Shown here: piece after piece, positions 23,261-31,032 of the stretch
Layout: each line of letters opens with the position of its first letter
Position numbering within the stretch: position 1 is the stretch's first letter
Translations under genes and position numbers: made by a program
NCBI GenBank assembly: GCA_030672305.1
Contig: DAOVGR010000050.1
Location: 1-32,301, forward strand
Direction of reading: 5' to 3'
Origin: Thermoplasmatales archaeon
Lineage (GTDB): Archaea; Thermoplasmatota; E2; DHVEG-1
Length of the DNA stretch: 32,301 nucleotides
The notes under the pieces: generated by a model
Seen by the model: the letters and a program-made list of their open reading frames with translations, nothing else
Database searches by the model: none
Told to the model about the DNA's origin: nothing

Positions 23261-26200
23261 TTAATTATATTCATCCCAGCTTTTAACTTCAATATTATCA
23301 ATAGAGACTCTTGAAATAGATTCTACAAATCTCTTTGCAAGTTGCAGGTTTGTTATCAAAGAAACATCAAAATCAACAGCTTTTCTTCTGATAAGATAGT
23401 CGTTGTCAAGCTCTTCTTTTTCAATGTTTTTTGGTATATTTATTACTAAATCAATTTTCCTATCAGCAATATAAGTTAATGTATTCGGCTCTTTCTTATC
23501 TAAAGGCCAATGTAAAATATCTGCTTTCAATCCGTTTTCTCTCATGAAATCAGCAGTACCCCTGGTAGCATAAAATTTGAATCCCAATTCACTTAACTTT
23601 CTTGAGCTTTTTAAAAATTCCATTTTACTATCCATCGGCCCAGTTGAAAGTAAAATTGTTTTTTTCGGAAGTTTAAAGCCAACAGAAATCAAACTTTTAA
23701 TAAAAGCTTCATTAAAATCATCACCTAAACAAGCAACTTCACCAGTAGAAGACATTTCAACTCCTAAAACTGGATCGGATCCTTTTAATCTAGTAAACGA
23801 GAACTGAGGTGCCTTTATTCCAACATAATCAAGGTCAAAAGAAGATCGATCGATATTATTTGCGGCTTTTCCCATGATTATTTTTGTAGCCAAATCAACA
23901 AAATTTATTTTAAAAACTTTAGATGCAAAAGGAAAACTCCTTGAAGCTCGTAAGTTGCATTCAATTACTTTTACATCATTGTCCTTTGCAATAAACTGAA
24001 TATTAAATGGACCAGTAATGTTCAAAGATTTAGCTATTTTTTTAGCAATTATTTTAATCCGCCTCATAGTCTCTAGATATGTTCGTTGTGGAGGAAGTAC
24101 CATTGTTGCATCTCCAGAATGCACTCCAGCATTCTCGATATGCTCAGATATAGCATAACAATAAAGAGAGCCTTTTTTTGCAACTGCATCAATTTCAATT
24201 TCTTTAGCACCAGTTATAAACTTACTGATAACAACAGGATGCTCTTTATTAATAGCAGATGCTTTCTTAAGATATTTCTTTAATTCATGCTTACTTAAAG
24301 CTATACTCATCGCTGCACCAGAAAGTACATAACTTGGTCTTACAAGTACAGGATATCCAACTTTACTTGCAAACTCCTCAGCAGCTTCTATACTGCTTAA
24401 TTCATTCCACTCAGGCTGATCAATACCAAGGTCATCCAGTAACTTAGAAAACTTATGTCTATCTTCTGCATTATCAATTTTTATTGGAGAAGTTCCAAGG
24501 ATTTTAACATTTGTATTATGCAATGGCAAAGCCAGGTTATTTGGAATCTGACCACCCATGGATACAATAACACCTAGAGGACTTTCTTTATCACAGATAT
24601 CAAGTACCCTTTCAAATGTAAGTTCATCAAAATACAATTTATCACATATATCATAATCAGTGCTAACAGTTTCAGGATTACAATTGATCATAATTGTTCT
24701 ATACTTCAAATTCCTCAATGTTGATATTGAATTAACACAACACCAGTCAAACTCAACAGAAGAACCAATTCTGTATGCTCCACCTCCTAAAACTATAACC
24801 TGGTTTTTTTCCTTAAATCTAATATCATCAACACAACCATTATATGTTAGATATAGGTAGTTTGTTTTAGCAGGATACTCTGCTGCAAGAGTATCAATTT
24901 GTTTTACAAATGGAACAATTCCTAGTTTCTTTCTTTTATTTCTAATATCAAGTTCATTACAGTTGGTTAACATTGCTATTTGAAGATCAGAAAAACCTTT
25001 TTGTTTAGCCCCCTTAAGTAAATTTAATGATAGATTTTTAAAACTAAAACATTGTAATTTTTTCTCTATATCGACAATATTTTTTATCTTAAACAGAAAC
25101 CATCGATCTACTTTGGTAAATTCATTAATTTTTTCAATTGAATATCCTTTCTTAATTGCTTCAGTAATTGCAAACATCCTTTTGTCAGTTGGTTCTTTTA
25201 GTTCTTTTTCTAAATCATCAAATATTAAATCATTACAAACAAGTCCTTTCATTCCAACATCAAGCATCCTTATTGCTTTTTGCAATGCCTCCTCATAAGT
25301 CCTCGCAATTGCCATTACTTCTCCAACAGATTTCATTTCAGAGCCTAAACTAGAACTAACTCTCCTGAATTTTTGTAAATCCCATCTAGGATACTTTAGA
25401 ACGACATAATCCAAAGCTGGTTCAAAACAAGCTGATGTTTCTTTGGTAATAATATTTTCAATCTCTGTTAGACTATAACCTAACGCAAGCTTTGATGCAA
25501 TAAATGCCAATGGATAACCTGTAGCTTTGGACGCCAGAGCTGAACTTCTACTAAGTCTTGCATTTACCTCAATTATTCTGTAATCTTCTGATTTTGGATC
25601 AAGAGCGAATTGAATATTACATTCACCAATAACATTAAGATGCCTAATCACTTGGATAGCAATGGACCTTAGCTTGAAATTTTCAGAAGAGGTCAATGTT
25701 TGAACAGGTGCAACAACGATACTTTCACCAGTATGTATACCCATAGGATCGAAATTTTCCATAGAACATACAACGATACAATTATTATACTGATCTCTTA
25801 CAACTTCATACTCGAGTTCTTTCCAACCACTCAGATATTCTTCTATTAAAATCTGATTTGTGTATGAAAATGCCTTTTTTATTAACTCAATTAATTGTTT
25901 TTTATTGTAAGCTACTCCTGAGCCTAAACCGCCAAGAGCATATGCTATCCTACACATTACTGGATAACCTATTTTCTGTGCAACATTTATTGCCCCTTCA
26001 ACACTTGTCACAGCCTTTGATATTGGAACCTTGAGGTTGATTTCCTTTATCTTTTTAACAAAAAGACCCCTATCCTCAGTGCTTAAGATAGATTCTATTG
26101 GAGTTCCAAGAACTTCTACATTGTACTTCTTTAAAATCCCTTTTTTTGCTAAATTAACTCCTACATTTAAAGCGGTTTGACCACCAAAACCAAGTAAAAT

Positions 26201-26461
26201 ACCATCAGGTTTCTCTTTCTCAATAACCTTTTTCACAAAAAAAGCATCTATTGGTAAGAAATACACTTTATCAGCTAGATAGTCAGAAGTTTGAATCGTT
26301 GCAATATTTGGATTGACAAGAATTGTTTTAATTCCTTCCTCTTTCAAAGCCTTAATTGCTTGACTACCGGAATAGTCAAACTCACCTGCTTGACCAATCC
26401 TTATCGCCCCTGACCCTAATATTAGGACTTTTTTGACCTTTTTAATTTTTCTATTTATCAT
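23261..26461 (-). CDS. carB: Carbamoyl-phosphate synthase large subunit
   Basis: 1066 aa, the standard length. It makes carbamoyl phosphate from bicarbonate, ATP and ammonia delivered by CarA, for pyrimidines and arginine. The two homologous ATP-grasp halves begin VLILGSGAIRIGQAGEFDYSG (about 12) and VIVLGGGAYRIGSSVEFDWC (about 555). ENFDPMGIHTGESIVVAP and EHIENAGVHSGDATMVLP are the matching catalytic segments. The C-terminal methylglyoxal-synthase-like allosteric domain (about 930-1066; FYATRGTADFM) is present. The start overlaps the carA stop by ATGA. Confidence 0.97.
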   Translation of the reverse strand: MINRKIKKVKKVLILGSGAIRIGQAGEFDYSGSQAIKALKEEGIKTILVNPNIATIQTSDYLADKVYFLPIDAFFVKKVIEKEKPDGILLGFGGQTALNVGVNLAKKGILKKYNVEVLGTPIESILSTEDRGLFVKKIKEINLKVPISKAVTSVEGAINVAQKIGYPVMCRIAYALGGLGSGVAYNKKQLIELIKKAFSYTNQILIEEYLSGWKELEYEVVRDQYNNCIVVCSMENFDPMGIHTGESIVVAPVQTLTSSENFKLRSIAIQVIRHLNVIGECNIQFALDPKSEDYRIIEVNARLSRSSALASKATGYPLAFIASKLALGYSLTEIENIITKETSACFEPALDYVVLKYPRWDLQKFRRVSSSLGSEMKSVGEVMAIARTYEEALQKAIRMLDVGMKGLVCNDLIFDDLEKELKEPTDKRMFAITEAIKKGYSIEKINEFTKVDRWFLFKIKNIVDIEKKLQCFSFKNLSLNLLKGAKQKGFSDLQIAMLTNCNELDIRNKRKKLGIVPFVKQIDTLAAEYPAKTNYLYLTYNGCVDDIRFKEKNQVIVLGGGAYRIGSSVEFDWCCVNSISTLRNLKYRTIMINCNPETVSTDYDICDKLYFDELTFERVLDICDKESPLGVIVSMGGQIPNNLALPLHNTNVKILGTSPIKIDNAEDRHKFSKLLDDLGIDQPEWNELSSIEAAEEFASKVGYPVLVRPSYVLSGAAMSIALSKHELKKYLKKASAINKEHPVVISKFITGAKEIEIDAVAKKGSLYCYAISEHIENAGVHSGDATMVLPPQRTYLETMRRIKIIAKKIAKSLNITGPFNIQFIAKDNDVKVIECNLRASRSFPFASKVFKINFVDLATKIIMGKAANNIDRSSFDLDYVGIKAPQFSFTRLKGSDPVLGVEMSSTGEVACLGDDFNEAFIKSLISVGFKLPKKTILLSTGPMDSKMEFLKSSRKLSELGFKFYATRGTADFMRENGLKADILHWPLDKKEPNTLTYIADRKIDLVINIPKNIEKEELDNDYLIRRKAVDFDVSLITNLQLAKRFVESISRVSIDNIEVKSWDEYN

Positions 26462-27531
26462 TTAATCGACCGAACAAACATGTCAAACAAAAACTCAGTA
26501 TCATCCGGACCTGGAGAAGCTTCTGGATGAAACTGGGTACCAAAGAAGGGCTTTGAAATATGGATAATGCCCTCGTTTGTACCATCATTGTTATTGTAAA
26601 ACCACTCTCGCCAATCCTCAGGTAATGTTTCAGCATCAACTGCATAGCCATGATTTTGAGATGTTATGTAACATCTTTTTGTTCCAGTCTCAATACAAGG
26701 TTGATTATGACCTCTATGTCCATATTTTAACTTGTAGGTATTTGCTCCTATGGCAAGTGCTAAAATCTGAGACCCAAGACAAATACCTAATATTGGAGTA
26801 TTATTTGATAAAGCTTCTTTTACATTCTTTATTGTTTGACGACATTTTTTAGGATTTCCAGGTCCGTTTGATATTAGTATACCATCTGCTTTTTCATTTA
26901 AAAAATCATAATCCCACGGCACACGGATAACTGTAAAACTTCTTCTAAGAAATGCCCTTATAATATTATTTTTAGTACCACAATCAACAAGGATAATTCT
27001 TTTCTTGCCTTTTTTATAAATAATAGGTTTTTTAATGCTTACATCTATCATCAAATTTCTTTTATTTGGGTTTTCCATTGAAATTTGTTTGTTGTTGCAT
27101 ATAACTTTTCCAAGCATTGTTCCTTTCTTTCTAAGTTTTTTAGTTAGCTCCCTTGTATCTACACCATATATTCCAGGAATATCATGTTCTTTTAGCCATT
27201 CAGACAAAGATTTTTTAGCATTCCAATGAGAATATCTATCAGAATAATCAGTTATAATCAATCCCTTAACTTGTATTCTATCAGATTCAAAATACTTCAA
27301 TAGATTGTCCTCTTCTTCATAACCTGGAACTCCATAATTACCTATTAAAGGATAAGTTAAAACTAAGATTTGTCCTCTATAAGAGGCATCAGTTAAACTC
27401 TCAGGATAGCCTACCATCCCGGTATTAAATACAACTTCACCAGATGCTGATTTTTTTGAGCCAAAGGAGTAACCATAAAAAATAGAACCATCTTCCAGAA
27501 CCAGCTCTGATTTAGGAGTTGTAATACCCAT
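26458..27531 (-). CDS. carA: Carbamoyl-phosphate synthase small (glutaminase) subunit
   Basis: 357 aa. The N-terminal CarA domain contains GEVVFNTGMVGYPESLTDAS and IYGVDTRELTKKLR. The class I glutamine amidotransferase domain (about 178-357) has the nucleophile C251 in GICLGSQ, and H335/E337 in FHPEASPG. It releases ammonia from glutamine for CarB, with which it overlaps by ATGA. A GATTTAATAAC box about 27-35 nt before the ATG and a palindrome just upstream of it form the likely control region. Confidence 0.97.
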   Translation of the reverse strand: MGITTPKSELVLEDGSIFYGYSFGSKKSASGEVVFNTGMVGYPESLTDASYRGQILVLTYPLIGNYGVPGYEEEDNLLKYFESDRIQVKGLIITDYSDRYSHWNAKKSLSEWLKEHDIPGIYGVDTRELTKKLRKKGTMLGKVICNNKQISMENPNKRNLMIDVSIKKPIIYKKGKKRIILVDCGTKNNIIRAFLRRSFTVIRVPWDYDFLNEKADGILISNGPGNPKKCRQTIKNVKEALSNNTPILGICLGSQILALAIGANTYKLKYGHRGHNQPCIETGTKRCYITSQNHGYAVDAETLPEDWREWFYNNNDGTNEGIIHISKPFFGTQFHPEASPGPDDTEFLFDMFVRSIK

Positions 27532-27556
27532 CTAATATAGTCCCCTCTATTAAAGT

Positions 27557-27595
27557 TATTAAATCTTTTTAAAAAAAGGGTAACGCTTAGTTACC
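27557..27595 (-). promoter_or_regulatory. carAB promoter with an operator-like palindrome
   Basis: On the minus strand GATTTAATAAC provides a TATA-like box (about 27556-27566) for carA. Just upstream, GGTAAC-GCTTA-GTTACC (27579-27595) is a perfect inverted repeat with 6-bp arms and a 5-bp spacer, positioned where a regulator could affect TFB/TBP binding. It could equally serve the divergent gene at 27708. Confidence 0.45.
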
Positions 27596-27707
27596 TAAAA
27601 TATCTTTCCAAATTTTACATTTTTAATTCAGGTAAGACTTGTAAAACAAGATTTAATAATAAAATTTTAAGAAATATTATATTAAAAACATAACACCAGC
27701 GGTTAAA

Positions 27708-29159
27708 ATGAGTATTCGAACAAGAAAGATTGATGCATTAATCATAATAGCTATGATAATTATAGCTGGCTTTATTTTTTATAGATTAGGTTATATCTTT
27801 GATCACGATGGACCAGATATTCCAGACATACAATTTAAAAAAGATGATCAAGAAAAGACCCTTACAGTTGTATCATTGTCAGACCAAGTATTATGGAAAG
27901 ATATCGAAATAATTGGCGATTGTGACACATCAGCACTGGGAAGATATGTTACAGAAGGAGATATAATTACACAATGTGAGGGTACTGTTACTATTAGGCA
28001 TATTCCATCTGATACAATACTATCAAACTGGAAGTTTACAGCAATTGAAAATCTACCATATTCTATGGTGACTGGCAATATGAGAGATGTCTCGCCACAA
28101 GACGAAGGTGCTCATTTCAATAAGATCACTAATACAAGAGAATGGTGGTACTACACAGTAATTTTTGATGATGATAGCGAATTACCAGGTTGGGCTGCAA
28201 CAATTGGCTTTTGTCATATGGCATGGGGAGATTTAAGATTAACACTGAAACCAGATATTCTAATAATAACACTTCACAGTCCTGATGGAAAGGAATATGG
28301 AGGAATGATAAACAAAAAACGAGGTGGAATACTTGGACTTGGCATACTAGGCACCTCAGGATTGGATGCATCAACACCGGGTGTTGATTTGAAATTTGAA
28401 GATTCATGGGCAAAAGGAGAAGCACCTATTTGGCACGTTCATGCAGAGGATAAAGAAATTGACAAAGAAAATGAAATAATTATTGACTTTGATTATTTTG
28501 CACCATCTTCACCTTTATGGATATATAGCAATAGGATTATTGACAAAGGAGAAGGTAGACTTGCAACCTATATGTTTACAGGTTGTGAAGTTTCTGGTAC
28601 TATAAAATTAAATGGATTAGAATTCAAAGTAACAGGAGTGGGACATCATGAGCATTCTTGGTCACCTGGATTTATTAAATGGATAATAAAAGGATGGGAT
28701 TGGTGTCATATGCGATTAGAGAATGGATGGAATATTTACTACAACAAATATTATTTTAGAAACCAGTTACTAGATGCAAGAACAACAAGAATTAATCCTA
28801 TATCATCGCTAGTTATTACAACAGATCAAGGAGAAACACTTACCCTTTTGGAAGATCTTGATATAACAGTTAGAAAATCAGACAGGATATTTTTATTATT
28901 AAAAATGCCATCCGAACTTAATATCAGGGCAAAACCAAATCCTATATCTCAGATACTATTAAAGAAGTATAATATCCATCTTGATATTGACATTGAAGCT
29001 AATAACACATATGAAAAGATATGGAAATTCCCAACATATGTAGGCATGAAAATAGGACAAAATACTGTTGATGGGAAGATAACTTGGAAAGATGAAGACG
29101 GCAGTCATGAAATAGAACTGAAGGGTATCGGTAACATTTGGAATATGAGAAATTTTTGA
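27708..29159 (+). CDS. Membrane-anchored AttH/CrtC-like lipocalin-domain protein
   Basis: 483 aa. One N-terminal hydrophobic segment (about 9-30) is followed by HDGPDIPDIQF and a small beta domain (about 40-110). The rest resembles the AttH/CrtC lipocalin-like family: TREWWYYTVIFDDDSELPGW opens the first barrel, and GVGHHEHSWSPG with GWDWCHMRLENGWNIYY marks the conserved middle. Bacterial members include carotenoid 1,2-hydratase, but most are uncharacterised, and no carotenoid genes are nearby. It probably acts outside the membrane on a hydrophobic ligand (inference). Its stop codon abuts the stop of the minus-strand aconitase X small-subunit gene with no spacer. Confidence 0.75.
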   Translation: MSIRTRKIDALIIIAMIIIAGFIFYRLGYIFDHDGPDIPDIQFKKDDQEKTLTVVSLSDQVLWKDIEIIGDCDTSALGRYVTEGDIITQCEGTVTIRHIPSDTILSNWKFTAIENLPYSMVTGNMRDVSPQDEGAHFNKITNTREWWYYTVIFDDDSELPGWAATIGFCHMAWGDLRLTLKPDILIITLHSPDGKEYGGMINKKRGGILGLGILGTSGLDASTPGVDLKFEDSWAKGEAPIWHVHAEDKEIDKENEIIIDFDYFAPSSPLWIYSNRIIDKGEGRLATYMFTGCEVSGTIKLNGLEFKVTGVGHHEHSWSPGFIKWIIKGWDWCHMRLENGWNIYYNKYYFRNQLLDARTTRINPISSLVITTDQGETLTLLEDLDITVRKSDRIFLLLKMPSELNIRAKPNPISQILLKKYNIHLDIDIEANNTYEKIWKFPTYVGMKIGQNTVDGKITWKDEDGSHEIELKGIGNIWNMRNF

Positions 29160-29543
29160 TTATTTAATTTCTACAACACCCTTATCTGCATCTAAAAATA
29201 TCTTATCGCCATCTTTTATTTTTTCAATTTCTATTTTATCAATACATGGGATACCTGCAAGAATCACACCTGTTGCAACTATTGTCTCAGTTTCCTTATT
29301 AATAATACCTGCAGGTGCTACACCATTCTTCTTAAGACCATATATCACATAGGAACCAACAGTTGAACCCTTTCCACACGGAAATACAAGTATCTTATCT
29401 GTCACAGATTTTCCTTCAAGAGGATGACCTTTATCAATAACAATACCCGTGTTAATATCAATACCACCATAGAAACCAATAGGTTCAGATGTAACTATTG
29501 CCTCACCTTCTGCCTTACCTGGCGAAATTGTCCTTCCTTTCAT
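29160..29543 (-). CDS. Phosphomevalonate dehydratase small subunit (aconitase X, DUF126)
   Basis: 127 aa, full length for the DUF126 swivel-like subunit. The catalytic serine region is visible as PCGKGSTVGSYVIYGL (S60/S64), with the N-terminal GRTISPGKAEGEAIV and GIPCIDKI also typical. With the large subunit it would dehydrate 5-phosphomevalonate to trans-anhydromevalonate 5-phosphate in the archaeal mevalonate pathway. The start overlaps the large-subunit stop by ATGA. The specific role rests on the adjacent UbiD gene; other aconitase X enzymes act on cis-3-hydroxyproline. Confidence 0.88.
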   Translation of the reverse strand: MKGRTISPGKAEGEAIVTSEPIGFYGGIDINTGIVIDKGHPLEGKSVTDKILVFPCGKGSTVGSYVIYGLKKNGVAPAGIINKETETIVATGVILAGIPCIDKIEIEKIKDGDKIFLDADKGVVEIK

Positions 29544-30724
29544 AACTGTCCCTCCACTAGATCATCTATATTTGCAAAACATACCTCTTGTTTACAAAAG
29601 CCCGGTAAATAATTGGCTGCTTTTCCAGAATTTACTCCTGTTGTTTTGTATCCCATTTTCTCAATTGGCGAGACAACCATACATGTATCTGCAACAATGC
29701 TTCCACCTGCCTTTGCAATAATTTCATTATAGCCCATTCTTTCTGCAGCTTCCTTAATCATTCTTGAAGTGCAAATCCAAACTGGTTTTTTCAAATGCTT
29801 ACCCTCAAGTTTGTCTGCAAGTGTGGATATCTCACGTAAAGATGCATGCGGACAGCCAAAAATAACTATATCAGGAGTATTTCCGGTATTAAGCTTGGCG
29901 TATGTCCCCTTAATTTCAGATTTTCCAACAGATATAGTCTCTAATCCCTCTTTTTTAACGTTATCTGCTTCTGGAGTAAGTCCTTTAACATGATACAATG
30001 CCACAGCACCAGAGGCAGCCATAGCAGCACCTAGTGCTTTAAGTTGGTCAGTATTTGCATCTTTTATACCTGTAAAATAGGGGATTTTATTTTTTACCTG
30101 TTTACCGACATACCAACCAAGCGCACCAAAATCAGAATTGTATTTAAGATCAACCTCAACTTTTATTTTAACACTAGGCTGTCTATTCTCCCATAAGTGT
30201 AACCCATAATTTGGAGTTACTCCACAAATAGCTGCAGCAAGAGCAGAAGGCCCTCCCTCTCTATTTGTCCTTGCGCCAATTACTGAGTTTGAAAATGATA
30301 CAGCTGATGACTCTGACCAGGCAATATGCTCTCTAAAACGTGGAAGATTACCAGCAAGATAAGGAGTACAAGTAGAAGTTATCACAATTCCCATCTTTTT
30401 AAAGGCATCCATAATTCGGAGTTGATTCTTTGCAAAATCCTCTGGAAAACCAAGTTTCTTCCAGTTTTCAAGATCCATACCTGCTGGATTTAGATATGTA
30501 AGAACTTTTACTATAGCTCCTTTTGAAGCCATATCCTCTAAAAATTCCATTCCAGGATTACCAATGGACTTATAAGAAACACCTGCAACTTGAACAGAGC
30601 CAACAGGAATCATACTATCCGCTCTATAAATTTCTCCCAACCGGAAAAGCAATCTAAAAAGTCTCTCCATTACTTCGCCTTTTTCTCCATCAAGTATCTT
30701 TTCTTGCTCATTTGTTAGATGCAT
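29540..30724 (-). CDS. Phosphomevalonate dehydratase large subunit (aconitase X, DUF521)
   Basis: 394 aa, the usual size of the separate catalytic subunit. Candidate 4Fe-4S ligands are C119 (TSTCTPYLAGN), C291 (IFGCPHAS) and C348 (VADTCMV). The segments WSESSAVSFSNSVIGARTNR and GGPSALAAAICG are diagnostic of the family. A good AAGGAG ribosome site lies eight bases before the ATG, within the end of the LpdD-like gene. The order decarboxylase, small LpdD-like protein, large subunit, small subunit points to isoprenoid synthesis. Confidence 0.9.
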   Translation of the reverse strand: MHLTNEQEKILDGEKGEVMERLFRLLFRLGEIYRADSMIPVGSVQVAGVSYKSIGNPGMEFLEDMASKGAIVKVLTYLNPAGMDLENWKKLGFPEDFAKNQLRIMDAFKKMGIVITSTCTPYLAGNLPRFREHIAWSESSAVSFSNSVIGARTNREGGPSALAAAICGVTPNYGLHLWENRQPSVKIKVEVDLKYNSDFGALGWYVGKQVKNKIPYFTGIKDANTDQLKALGAAMAASGAVALYHVKGLTPEADNVKKEGLETISVGKSEIKGTYAKLNTGNTPDIVIFGCPHASLREISTLADKLEGKHLKKPVWICTSRMIKEAAERMGYNEIIAKAGGSIVADTCMVVSPIEKMGYKTTGVNSGKAANYLPGFCKQEVCFANIDDLVEGQL

Positions 30725-31032
30725 TTTACTAACTCCTTACAATTTCTTACCAATAAAGCTATTTCTTCTTGTGAAGCATTATCTACATGAACCCCCCCAA
30801 TAGCTACAACCTTTGTATTATATTTTTTACATGCGGCTTCTGCAATAGGTTGAAGTACGATATCATCATAATGCCCTTTTAAACGAATAGACTGTGTCTT
30901 TATACCAGGTTCACAAATGACAACACCACCGATATGAGATCGTTCTCCGCCCCCTAGAATGTAAATGAGGTCGTCTCCATTCTTTATTTCTTCAATAAAA
31001 ACCTTATATTTTCCCTCACCTGAGGTAATCAT
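30715..31032 (-). CDS. LpdD-like small protein associated with UbiD
   Basis: About 105 aa, compact alpha/beta, with ILGGGERSHIGGVVI, RLKGHYDDIVLQPIAEAAC and VVAIGGVHVDNAS. It resembles the LpdD-type proteins encoded beside UbiD-family decarboxylases and proposed to help with prenylated flavin; this assignment is from memory and moderate. I prefer the ATG at 31032 to the in-frame TTG at 31041. Its start overlaps the UbiD stop and its stop overlaps the aconitase X start, showing tight co-translation. Confidence 0.6.
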   Translation of the reverse strand: MITSGEGKYKVFIEEIKNGDDLIYILGGGERSHIGGVVICEPGIKTQSIRLKGHYDDIVLQPIAEAACKKYNTKVVAIGGVHVDNASQEEIALLVRNCKELVKCI

